Shown one piece after another: positions 1 through 6,716 of a stretch of DNA of 6,743 bases (its first letter is position 1; every line of letters begins with the position of its first letter). The stretch comes from an uncultured Clostridia bacterium (GTDB lineage: Bacteria > Bacillota_I > Bacilli_A > RF39 > UBA660), in the NCBI GenBank assembly GCA_947569225.1, contig CANORX010000052.1, positions 1-6,743 on the forward strand, written 5' to 3'. The notes under the pieces are model-generated. The model was not told where the DNA came from and ran no database searches. It was given only the letters and a program-made list of their open reading frames with translations. A program made the translations under genes and the position numbers.

Positions 1-2574
1 CCAGACATAGCATACAAAACAAACAGACCTTACCACATAACAGTATTTGCAAAAAATAACACAGGACTAAAAAACATGTTTAAAATAATAAGTGCAGCCA
101 CAACAAAATACTTCTATAGAACACCAAGAACACCAAAAAGTCTGTTAACTAAACTAAGAGAAGGACTAATCATAGGCTCAGGTTGTGTAAATGGCGAAAT
201 ATTTGCAGGCGCAAAAAGAAACAGTGAAGAAGAACTAATGGAAATGATGAAATACTATGATTTTATAGAAGTAAACCCGCCTAGTATAATGGACTACTTA
301 ATAGAAAATGGTGAAGTATCAAGTAAATCTGACATCTATAACATCATAAACAAAATCGTATCTGCGGCTGATAAAATAGGAAAAATGGTAGTAGCAACTG
401 GAGACGTACACACACTAGACCCTGAAGATAACATATATAGAGAAATACTAATAACACAAAAACAACCAGGAGGAGGCTTTCACCCATTATATAAACCTAG
501 TATTAAAACCATACCTAACGCTTACTTTATGACTACAAACGAAATGTTAAACGAATTTGAATTTTTAGGCAGCGAAAAAGCATATGAAATAGTAGTAACT
601 AACTCAAACAAAGTAGCAGACATGTTTGAAAGTGTTGAAATAGTAAAACCAGGATTAAATCCACCACGTATGGAAAACTCAGTACAAATAATTAAAGACA
701 CAGTATATGGAAACGCAACAAAAATATACGGAGACCCACTACCTGAACTAATAGCAACAAGACTAGACAAAGAACTAACTGGAATAATAAATGGAGGATA
801 TGACGTTATATATCTAATCGCCCAACGCTTAGTAGAAGACTCAAACGCACACGGTTATATAGTAGGATCTCGTGGTAGTGTAGGTTCGTCCTTAGTAGCG
901 ACATTTTGTGGTATAACTGAAGTCAACCCATTACCACCACATTACGTATGTCCTAACTGTAAAAAAAGTATATTTACTGATGAAGAAGGAAAACCTTTAA
1001 ACTTAGAGTACGGAAGTGGATTTGATATGCCTGAAAGAAATTGTGAATGTGGAGCTTTAATGAAAAGACAAGGACAAGACATTCCATTTGAAACATTCTT
1101 AGGATTTAACGCAGACAAAACCCCAGATATAGACTTAAACCTAGCAAGTGAATACCAATCATTTAGTCACGACTACACAAAAGTACTGTTTGGAGAACAC
1201 AACGTATATCGTGCAGGAACAGTATCAACAATAGCTGAAAAAACAGCCTTTGGATTTGTAAAAATATATGCAGAAGACAAAGGAATAACAATGAGAAGAC
1301 CTGAAATGGAAAGACTTGCGCGTGGAATAACAGGAATAAAAAGAACAAGCGGACAACATCCAGGAGGTATAATTGTAATACCTGATTACAAAGACGTTTA
1401 TGACTTTACACCATATCAATACCCAGCTGAAAACACAGAAGCAGCTTGGTACACAACACACTTTGAATTCCATGACATTGAAGAAAACGTATTAAAACTA
1501 GACATACTTGGTCACGATGATCCTACTGTATTAAAATATCTATCTGACGACGTAAACATTGATATAAATGATATACCTCTAGATGACAGAGGCGTATTAA
1601 GCCTATTTAATAGCCCAGAAGCTTTAGGTGTAACAACAAAAGAAATTAATTGTCAAACAGGAACATTAGGAGTACCAGAATTTGGTACAAACTTTGTAAT
1701 AAAAATGTTAGAAGAAATAAGACCTACAAAATTTGCAGACTTAATTAAAATATCTGGATTATCTCACGGAACTGATGTTTGGAACGGAAACGCTAGAGAC
1801 CTAATAGTAGATGGAATATGTGAATTCGATAAAGTAATTGGATGTCGTGATGACATAATGATATACTTAATTAAATGTGGAATAGACAATGGTCAAGCAT
1901 TTAAAATGAGTGAATTCATACGTAAAGGAAAAACACACAAAGAACCAGATAAATGGTTAGAATTTAAAGACATAATGAAAGAACACAACGTGCCTGATTG
2001 GTATATAACATCTTGTGAAAAAATAAAATACATGTTCCCCAAAGCGCACGCTTCAGCATACGTTATCAATGGTTTTAGAGTCGCATGGTTTAAACTATAC
2101 CATCCTCTAAACTACTATAGAGTATACTTAAGCATAAGAGAATCTGACTTCGACATAGAAGCCATGGTTAAAGGCCACAGTGCTATAAAACAAGCTATAG
2201 AAAACTTAGAAGCAAAAGGATATGACAAAACCAACAAAGAAGAATCTATAATGTCCTCATTAGCTATAGCAAATGAAATGATGTGTAGAGGCTTTCACTT
2301 TGAAAACATAAGCTTAACCGAAAGTGATGCTACTTTCTTTAAAATAAATAAAGATGGCAGAGGACTAATACCACCATTTACAACATTAGATGGAATGGGA
2401 GATATAGCTGCAAAAAAAATAGTTGAAGAAAGAAATGACAGACCTTTTGTAAGCATAGAAGATCTTCAAATTCGTGGAAAAGTTTCTCAAACACTAATAG
2501 ATAAAATGAGAGGCTTAGGAGTATTAGACAGTTTACCAGAAAGTAGTCAACTAAGCTTAGACCTCTTTGTATAG
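1..2574 (+). CDS. polC: DNA polymerase III alpha subunit, Gram-positive PolC type (3' part; 5' end outside window)
   Basis: This is the catalytic subunit of the replicative polymerase of low-GC Gram-positive bacteria. The frame is open from base 1, giving 857 residues of a protein usually about 1,440 long. The N-terminal and proofreading exonuclease domains lie off the left edge. In fragment numbering, the second half of the split PHP domain comes first (YFYR about 38-41, ATGDVH about 136). The polymerase core follows: GSRGSVGSS at 289-297, a cysteine zinc knuckle at C317/C320/C348/C350, the catalytic PDIDLN with D376 and D378, GQHPGG, LDILGHDDPT, and KAHASAY. A tandem helix-hairpin-helix region (GMG at 798-800) precedes a C-terminal clamp-binding-like QLSLDLF at 850-856. 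The ATG at base 76 is internal, because PolC homology continues upstream of it. No catalytic damage is visible. It is probably co-transcribed with the downstream vanZ-like gene. The PolC assignment is very secure. Confidence 0.97.
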   Translation, partial: PDIAYKTNRPYHITVFAKNNTGLKNMFKIISAATTKYFYRTPRTPKSLLTKLREGLIIGSGCVNGEIFAGAKRNSEEELMEMMKYYDFIEVNPPSIMDYLIENGEVSSKSDIYNIINKIVSAADKIGKMVVATGDVHTLDPEDNIYREILITQKQPGGGFHPLYKPSIKTIPNAYFMTTNEMLNEFEFLGSEKAYEIVVTNSNKVADMFESVEIVKPGLNPPRMENSVQIIKDTVYGNATKIYGDPLPELIATRLDKELTGIINGGYDVIYLIAQRLVEDSNAHGYIVGSRGSVGSSLVATFCGITEVNPLPPHYVCPNCKKSIFTDEEGKPLNLEYGSGFDMPERNCECGALMKRQGQDIPFETFLGFNADKTPDIDLNLASEYQSFSHDYTKVLFGEHNVYRAGTVSTIAEKTAFGFVKIYAEDKGITMRRPEMERLARGITGIKRTSGQHPGGIIVIPDYKDVYDFTPYQYPAENTEAAWYTTHFEFHDIEENVLKLDILGHDDPTVLKYLSDDVNIDINDIPLDDRGVLSLFNSPEALGVTTKEINCQTGTLGVPEFGTNFVIKMLEEIRPTKFADLIKISGLSHGTDVWNGNARDLIVDGICEFDKVIGCRDDIMIYLIKCGIDNGQAFKMSEFIRKGKTHKEPDKWLEFKDIMKEHNVPDWYITSCEKIKYMFPKAHASAYVINGFRVAWFKLYHPLNYYRVYLSIRESDFDIEAMVKGHSAIKQAIENLEAKGYDKTNKEESIMSSLAIANEMMCRGFHFENISLTESDATFFKINKDGRGLIPPFTTLDGMGDIAAKKIVEERNDRPFVSIEDLQIRGKVSQTLIDKMRGLGVLDSLPESSQLSLDLFV
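2548..2568 (+). other. C-terminal sliding-clamp-binding motif of PolC (QLSLDLF)
   Basis: The last residues of PolC read Q-L-S-L-D-L-F followed by one Val. PolC proteins typically end in a QLSLF-type peptide that docks into the beta-clamp hydrophobic pocket. This version fits the longer QLxLxLF form. The position at the extreme C-terminus is seen directly; clamp binding is inferred from the family. Confidence 0.75.
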
Positions 2575-2577
2575 GAG
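2573..2577 (+). promoter_or_regulatory. Ribosome binding site of the vanZ-like gene, overlapping the polC stop codon
   Basis: AGGAG begins inside the polC TAG stop (2572-2574) and ends 7 nt before the ATG at 2585. It selects that ATG over the in-frame ATG at 2567, which lies inside polC and has no comparable upstream site. The overlap suggests translational coupling to polC. Confidence 0.8.
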
Positions 2578-2584
2578 TAAAATA

Positions 2585-3025
2585 ATGAAAAAAAATATTA
2601 AAATTATAAATATAATTCTATTTATAACATACATATTCTTACTAGCATATCTAACATTATTTAAAAACTATCTAGGAAGAGAAGTAGGAACATATAGTAT
2701 TAACCTAATACCCTTTAAAAACATAATCAAAATAACACATGAATTTCTAATAAATAACGTAAGCTTAAGATTTTTTATAAGAAACATATTTGGTAACCTA
2801 ATAGCTTTCACACCATTTTCATACTTCTTTCTAACAATATTCAAAATAAAAAACAAAAAACAATTTACAATCATAATGTTCTTTATAATATTATTTATAG
2901 AAACATTACAATTAATACTTAAAGTTGGATGCTTAGACATAGATGACATAATCCTTAACTTACTTGGAGCTTTAATTTTGTTTACTCTTTTAACAAATCG
3001 CTTAAAAAAAATCATTACATATTAA
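2585..3025 (+). CDS. VanZ-like family integral membrane protein
   Basis: This is a 146-residue, very hydrophobic protein with about four predicted membrane segments (roughly residues 7-26, 66-86, 94-113 and 120-137) and a basic N-terminus (MKKNIK). It carries the conserved landmarks of the VanZ-like family in order: R32 followed by N40-IPF44, a GN at 70-71 with P77, E106 and Q109, and a DIDD at 118-121 followed by N125 and G128. VanZ itself is linked to low-level teicoplanin resistance, but most family members have no known biochemical role, so resistance should not be assumed here. The start at 2585 is chosen because a good AGGAG lies 7 nt upstream and the family begins with a short basic stretch. 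It follows polC by 10 bp, probably as the last gene of that operon, with a hairpin terminator just downstream. Confidence 0.85.
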   Translation: MKKNIKIINIILFITYIFLLAYLTLFKNYLGREVGTYSINLIPFKNIIKITHEFLINNVSLRFFIRNIFGNLIAFTPFSYFFLTIFKIKNKKQFTIIMFFIILFIETLQLILKVGCLDIDDIILNLLGALILFTLLTNRLKKIITY

Positions 3026-3033
3026 TAATAGCA

Positions 3034-3061
3034 AAAAACATGTAAAAAAACACATGTTTTT
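3034..3061 (+). terminator. Probable intrinsic terminator after the vanZ-like gene
   Basis: A perfect 10-bp inverted repeat (AAAAACATGT at 3034-3043, ACATGTTTTT at 3052-3061) encloses an 8-nt A-rich loop and starts 8 nt after the vanZ-like stop. The right arm ends in five T, so a U tract lies within the stem. The stem is GC-poor (two GC pairs), so it may be weak. Its position between a gene end and a new promoter supports the call. Confidence 0.55.
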
Positions 3062-3121
3062 AATTATCTTCAAACTGGTACTCTATATACCGATTTTATC
3101 ATTCTAACTAACAATAATTAA

Positions 3122-3149
3122 TTGTAAAATTTTATATTTATGATATACT
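3122..3149 (+). promoter_or_regulatory. Predicted sigma-A-type promoter of polA with extended -10
   Basis: A -35-like TTGTAA (3122-3127; 4 of 6 consensus) is separated by 16 nt from a -10-like TATACT (3144-3149; 5 of 6). TG lies one base upstream of the -10 (3141-3142), the extended -10 arrangement common in Gram-positive bacteria. Transcription would start near 3156, giving a leader of only about 18-20 nt. An overlapping TATAAT at 3150-3155 is an alternative -10, but its spacing from the TTGTAA is too long. Confidence 0.6.
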
Positions 3150-3161
3150 TATAATAAGGTT

Positions 3162-3168
3162 AGGGTGA
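3162..3168 (+). promoter_or_regulatory. Ribosome binding site of polA, supporting the GTG start
   Basis: AGGGTGA ends 6 nt before the GTG at 3175. Its GGTGA core is complementary to the 16S anti-Shine-Dalgarno region. The GTG gives a seven-residue lead into the first beta strand of the 5' nuclease, as in other Pol I proteins. The next in-frame ATG (residue 33) would remove the start of that domain. Confidence 0.75.
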
Positions 3169-3174
3169 TTAAAC

Positions 3175-5841
3175 GTGATAGAAAATAAAAAAAGAGCAAT
3201 ACTAATTGTTGGAAACAATCTAATATTTAGAAGTTACTACGCAACTGCCTACAGTGGCAATCTTATGAAAAATTCTAAAAACTTTCCCACTAATGCTCTT
3301 TACGGATTTGTGAATATGATAAACAAAATAATTAGCGAAGAAAAACCAGAGTATGTAATGGTAGCCTTCGACAAAGGAAAAAGCTTTAGACACAAAGAAT
3401 ACAAAGAATACAAAGCAGGAAGAAGTGAAACTCCAAACGACTTACTAGTACAAATTCCAATCGCATACGACATACTAGAAGCACTAGGAATAAAAGCTAT
3501 ATCTATAGAGAACTACGAAGCTGATGACATAATAGGAACATTTGCAAAAATGGCAGACCAAGACGCTTGCTACAACGCAACTATAGTAAGTAGTGACAGA
3601 GACCTATTACAACTAATAAGCGAAGAAGTTGATGTCAAACTATTAAAACAAAAAGACTTTATTCTAATGAATCAAGACACATTTAAAGAAACATATGGAA
3701 TAGACCCAATTAGAATAATAGACCTAAAAGCACTAATGGGAGATGCTAGCGATAACATACCAGGCGTAAAAGGAATAGGTGAAAAAACAGCACTAACACT
3801 ATTAAAACAATATAAAACAGTAGAAGACCTATATGAAAACATAGAGACATTAAAAGGAAAAACAAAAGAAAAACTAGAAACAGACAAAGAAAATGCCTTC
3901 TACTCAAAATACCTAGCAACTATTTACAAAGATGTTCCACTTAACTTAACTTTCGAAGACATAAAAATCAAACCTAAAAACACTAACATGTTGTTATCAA
4001 TATATCAAACACTTGAATTTTACTCACTAATAAAAAAAGAAAAAGAAAACAATACGCCAAAAGAAGAACAAATGTCCTTATTTAATGAAGCTAAAGAAAC
4101 AAAAGAAGAAATCAAAGTTGCTTTAGAAGAACCTAAAAACAAAGACATATTCAAAATCAAACCTGAAGACATCAAATATGAAATAGTAAAAAATAAAATC
4201 AATATAGACAAAGACTTTGCGTTCTATTTAGAAATCAATATGCCTAACTATCATCAAGGAAAAATACTAGGAATGAGTATATATGACGGAGAAAAATGTT
4301 ACTACTTAGATTCCGAAGCAATAATTCAAAACAAAGACATATTTAAACATGCAAAATACACATACGACTTAAAAAAATCAATAGTAGTCTTAAATAACTA
4401 TGACATAAAATTCACTTCATGCACCTTTGACACAATGATTTCCACATACTTACTTAACTACAACATAAACGAAGACATAAGCTACCTTAGTAACCCAAAA
4501 AATTATAACATAGAATTCTATGACACAATGATAAAAAAAGGAAACATCATAATAGACGAAGACCTATTCATAAAAAACCTATGCTTAAAAAGTAAATTTA
4601 TATATGAAACTAGTGAAGACTACACATATGAATTAGAAGAAGAAGGAATGTTAGACTTATTTAATAACATAGAAATGCCACTAATAAACGTATTAGCTAA
4701 AATGGAAATGGCAGGAATAAACGTAAGCGGAGAAATAATCGACGAAATGAAAGAAGAACTTAACCTAAAACTAGACATAATCAGCAAAGAAATATACGAG
4801 TGCGCTGGCGGTAATTTTAACATAGCTAGTCCAAAACAATTAGGAGAAATACTATTCGAAAAATTAGACCTTCCACATGGCAAGAAAAAAGGAAGAAATG
4901 GATATCCCACAAATCATGACACACTAATGAAACTATATAACACTCACAAAATAATACCTTTAATATTAGAACACAGAAACCTAAACAAAATCTTAAACAC
5001 ATATATGGATAGCCTAAAAAAATACATCATGACAGACGGAAAAATACACACAATATTTAAACAAGCAATAACTAGAACAGGACGTCTATCATCAGCCGAA
5101 CCAAACTTACAAAACATACCAATAAGAAGTGAAGAAGGTAAAAAAATAAGAAAAGCCTTTCTACCTGAAAAAAACTGTATCATAATGTCTAGTGACTACA
5201 GTCAAATAGAATTAAGACTACTCGCGCATATCTCTAAATGCGACGCTCTAATAAACGCTTTCAATCATCACGAAGACATACACACCAAAGTAGCAAGCGA
5301 CATCTACGACATACCTACAACTGAGGTCACAAAAGACCAAAGAAGAACAGCAAAAGCAGTAATATTTGGAATAGGAGAAAACCTAGACATTAATGCAAAA
5401 GATGCCAATAAATTTATCGAAAAATACCTAACTATGTATCCAGGAGTAAAAGAATACATGGACGAAATAATAATATCAGCTAAAAAAACAGGATACGTAA
5501 GAACAATAATGAACAGAAAAAGAATGATAGATGAACTAAAAAATCCAAACTACATGATAAAAAAATCTGGTGAAAGAATGGCACTAAACACACCAATACA
5601 AGGCTCAAGTGCAGACATAATAAAAAAAGCAATGATAGAAATAGATAAAGAAATAACTACAAAAGGATTAAAAAGCAAACTAATAATACAAGTACATGAT
5701 GAATTGGTATTTAACGTACCATTAGAAGAACAAGAAATAATGGAAAAACTAGTAACAAATGTCATGGAAAACACATATAAAATACTAGTACCTGTCAAAG
5801 TAGAAATAGACAAAGGAACAGACTGGTACAATGTAAAGTAG
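3175..5841 (+). CDS. polA: DNA polymerase I with altered nuclease and polymerase active sites
   Basis: Pol I normally fills gaps and removes RNA primers using a 5' nuclease and a polymerase. At 888 residues this one has normal length. Residues 1 to about 285 form the 5' nuclease: D66, E115/D117/D118, D141/D143 and D190/D193 are present, but the first metal-ligand Asp of the usual IDGN motif is Val (V12). A charged Lys/Glu-rich linker carries QMSLF at 299-303. Residues about 330-500 are a degenerate 3'-5' exonuclease fold (Y351 in place of the first catalytic Asp), usual in Bacillota. The polymerase domain has TGRLSS, motif A with D674 and E679, TPIQGSSAD, and motif C H841-D842-E843. Motif B has R723/R724, K727 and F731 but then lacks about nine residues, including the expected Tyr-Gly. 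The CDF gene follows 8 bp downstream. Family identity is certain; full catalytic activity is doubtful. Confidence 0.97.
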   Translation: MIENKKRAILIVGNNLIFRSYYATAYSGNLMKNSKNFPTNALYGFVNMINKIISEEKPEYVMVAFDKGKSFRHKEYKEYKAGRSETPNDLLVQIPIAYDILEALGIKAISIENYEADDIIGTFAKMADQDACYNATIVSSDRDLLQLISEEVDVKLLKQKDFILMNQDTFKETYGIDPIRIIDLKALMGDASDNIPGVKGIGEKTALTLLKQYKTVEDLYENIETLKGKTKEKLETDKENAFYSKYLATIYKDVPLNLTFEDIKIKPKNTNMLLSIYQTLEFYSLIKKEKENNTPKEEQMSLFNEAKETKEEIKVALEEPKNKDIFKIKPEDIKYEIVKNKINIDKDFAFYLEINMPNYHQGKILGMSIYDGEKCYYLDSEAIIQNKDIFKHAKYTYDLKKSIVVLNNYDIKFTSCTFDTMISTYLLNYNINEDISYLSNPKNYNIEFYDTMIKKGNIIIDEDLFIKNLCLKSKFIYETSEDYTYELEEEGMLDLFNNIEMPLINVLAKMEMAGINVSGEIIDEMKEELNLKLDIISKEIYECAGGNFNIASPKQLGEILFEKLDLPHGKKKGRNGYPTNHDTLMKLYNTHKIIPLILEHRNLNKILNTYMDSLKKYIMTDGKIHTIFKQAITRTGRLSSAEPNLQNIPIRSEEGKKIRKAFLPEKNCIIMSSDYSQIELRLLAHISKCDALINAFNHHEDIHTKVASDIYDIPTTEVTKDQRRTAKAVIFGIGENLDINAKDANKFIEKYLTMYPGVKEYMDEIIISAKKTGYVRTIMNRKRMIDELKNPNYMIKKSGERMALNTPIQGSSADIIKKAMIEIDKEITTKGLKSKLIIQVHDELVFNVPLEEQEIMEKLVTNVMENTYKILVPVKVEIDKGTDWYNVK
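4069..4083 (+). other. Clamp-binding-like QMSLF motif in the PolA interdomain linker
   Basis: Residues 299-303 of PolA read Q-M-S-L-F, close to the bacterial beta-clamp binding consensus QL(S/D)LF. They lie in a hydrophilic, probably disordered linker between the 5' nuclease and the exonuclease-like domain, where such a peptide would be accessible. The match is seen directly; function is inferred. Confidence 0.55.
5341..5400 (+). other. PolA motif B (O-helix) with an apparent nine-residue in-frame deletion
   Basis: Family A polymerases have RRxxKxxNFGxxYG followed by a short loop and a helix. Here the segment runs R723-R724, K727, I730-F731-G732-I733, then directly G734-E735-N736-L737. Compared with the Bacillus and E. 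coli pattern, about nine residues between FGI and the ENL/QNL of the next helix are missing, including the YG pair, and the Asn before FG is Ile. The flanking sequence is in frame and well conserved. Confidence 0.85.
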
Positions 5842-5844
5842 GTG
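5840..5844 (+). promoter_or_regulatory. Ribosome binding site of the CDF gene, overlapping the polA stop codon
   Basis: AGGTG begins inside the polA TAG stop (5839-5841) and ends 5 nt before the ATG at 5850. With an 8-bp gap between the genes and no room for a promoter, this suggests the CDF gene is translated from the polA transcript. Confidence 0.7.
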
Positions 5845-5849
5845 TATAA

Positions 5850-6683
5850 ATGACTTCAAAAATATTGATAAAAAGCTTTCTAGTAAATGCAGGACTAACA
5901 ATTCTTAAACTACTAGGAGCTTTTTTTAGTCACTCATTAACTCTAATGGGAGATGGCATACATTGCTTAAGCGACATGGCAACTGACATAGTAGGGCTCT
6001 TAGGAAGCAAATTAGCAAACAAAAAACCTGATAAAAGACACCCTTATGGCTATGGAAAAATAGAATACCTAACTAGCATAATAATAAGCATCTTTATAAT
6101 TTCACTAGGAATTGGTCTAATATATAATAGTTTCACTAACAAAGCACAAAAACCTAACCAAATAGGTGTAATAATAATATTCATAAGCATACTAATAAAA
6201 ATAGCATTAAGCAAATACCTATTAAAAAAGGGTAAAGAACTTAACAGTAATATCTTAATAACTAATGGAATTGAAAGCAAATACGACTCATTTAGTTCCA
6301 TATTTGCACTCATATTTATTGGATTATCTCTAATAGGAAAACATAAAATATTCTTATATTTTGACCACATAGGCAGTATAACAATAAGCTTATTAACAAT
6401 AAGTGTCGGAATATCTTTATTAACAGAAAACATACATAGCATAATAGGGGAAGTAGAAACTGACGAAAACAAACTAAGCGAAATATTAGAAATAATTAAA
6501 AAATACAAAAGAGTAAAACTAAAAGAACTTAACCTAATAAAATATGGTTCTTACTACATAGCCAACATATCCATAAAAATAAAAATATATAACTCACTTA
6601 TGATAATTGACAAAATAAAAAAAGACATTAACGAAAAAAAACTAAATATAAAACAAATTAACATAAGTTTAGTAACCAAATAA
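5850..6683 (+). CDS. Cation diffusion facilitator (CDF) family divalent metal transporter
   Basis: CDF proteins are proton-coupled exporters of Zn, Mn, Fe or similar divalent metals in the cytoplasmic membrane. This 277-residue protein has the family layout: hydrophobic segments near residues 5-26, 30-52, 74-95, 105-125, 147-163 and 174-191, then a cytoplasmic domain of about 80 residues ending at the stop. Family signatures are SLTLMGDGIHCLSD at 29-42 and HPYGYGKIE at 64-72. The usual HPYGHGK is HPYGYGK here. The predicted transport-site residues are H38 and D42 in TM2 and E142 and D146 in TM5, an unusual HxxxD plus ExxxD pair. The C-terminal domain lacks the His residues that bind extra Zn in YiiP-type proteins. 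The metal cannot be named; Mn or Fe is at least as likely as Zn. It starts 8 bp after polA and ends at a terminator. Confidence 0.92.
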   Translation: MTSKILIKSFLVNAGLTILKLLGAFFSHSLTLMGDGIHCLSDMATDIVGLLGSKLANKKPDKRHPYGYGKIEYLTSIIISIFIISLGIGLIYNSFTNKAQKPNQIGVIIIFISILIKIALSKYLLKKGKELNSNILITNGIESKYDSFSSIFALIFIGLSLIGKHKIFLYFDHIGSITISLLTISVGISLLTENIHSIIGEVETDENKLSEILEIIKKYKRVKLKELNLIKYGSYYIANISIKIKIYNSLMIIDKIKKDINEKKLNIKQINISLVTK

Positions 6684-6697
6684 AATTTATAAAAAAT

Positions 6698-6715
6698 GAA
6701 TGAATAAATTCATTC
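6698..6715 (+). repeat. Short inverted repeat downstream of the CDF gene
   Basis: GAATGAA (6698-6704) and TTCATTC (6709-6715) form a perfect 7-bp stem with a 4-nt loop, 15 nt after the CDF stop. It abuts the stronger terminator hairpin with only one base between them and has no T run of its own. It may protect the mRNA 3' end or act as an auxiliary terminator. Confidence 0.5.
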
Positions 6716-6716
6716 T

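Noticed and set aside
76..78. ATG at 76 as the start of polC
   Set aside because: The same frame is open back to base 1 and the translated residues (RPYH, GLKN) match PolC, so the gene extends beyond the left edge.
1163..1473. Overlapping - strand open frames rich in Phe, Leu and Cys inside polC
   Set aside because: Low-complexity translations antisense to a highly conserved polymerase region; no independent evidence of coding.
2567..2584. Earlier in-frame start for the vanZ-like gene at 2567
   Set aside because: It lies inside the polC coding region without a suitable ribosome binding site, and would add MYRSKI before the natural basic N-terminus.
2668..3015. 115-codon open frame on the - strand opposite the vanZ-like gene
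   Set aside because: It is a shadow of a convincing + strand family member. The opposite frame shows no recognisable motif and arises from AT-rich composition.
3026..3174. T-box, riboswitch or small RNA in the gap before polA
   Set aside because: The gap is only 149 bp, the predicted leader is about 20 nt, and no conserved riboswitch or T-box elements are seen; hairpins and a promoter explain it.
4201..4420. Degenerate 3'-5' exonuclease motifs in PolA as a novel lesion
   Set aside because: Loss of the proofreading carboxylates is usual in Pol I of Bacillus and many other bacteria, so it is not notable here.
6050..6508. 152-codon open frame on the - strand opposite the CDF gene
   Set aside because: Its hydrophobicity mirrors the membrane segments of the CDF gene. 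It has no family motif and lies wholly within a well-supported gene.
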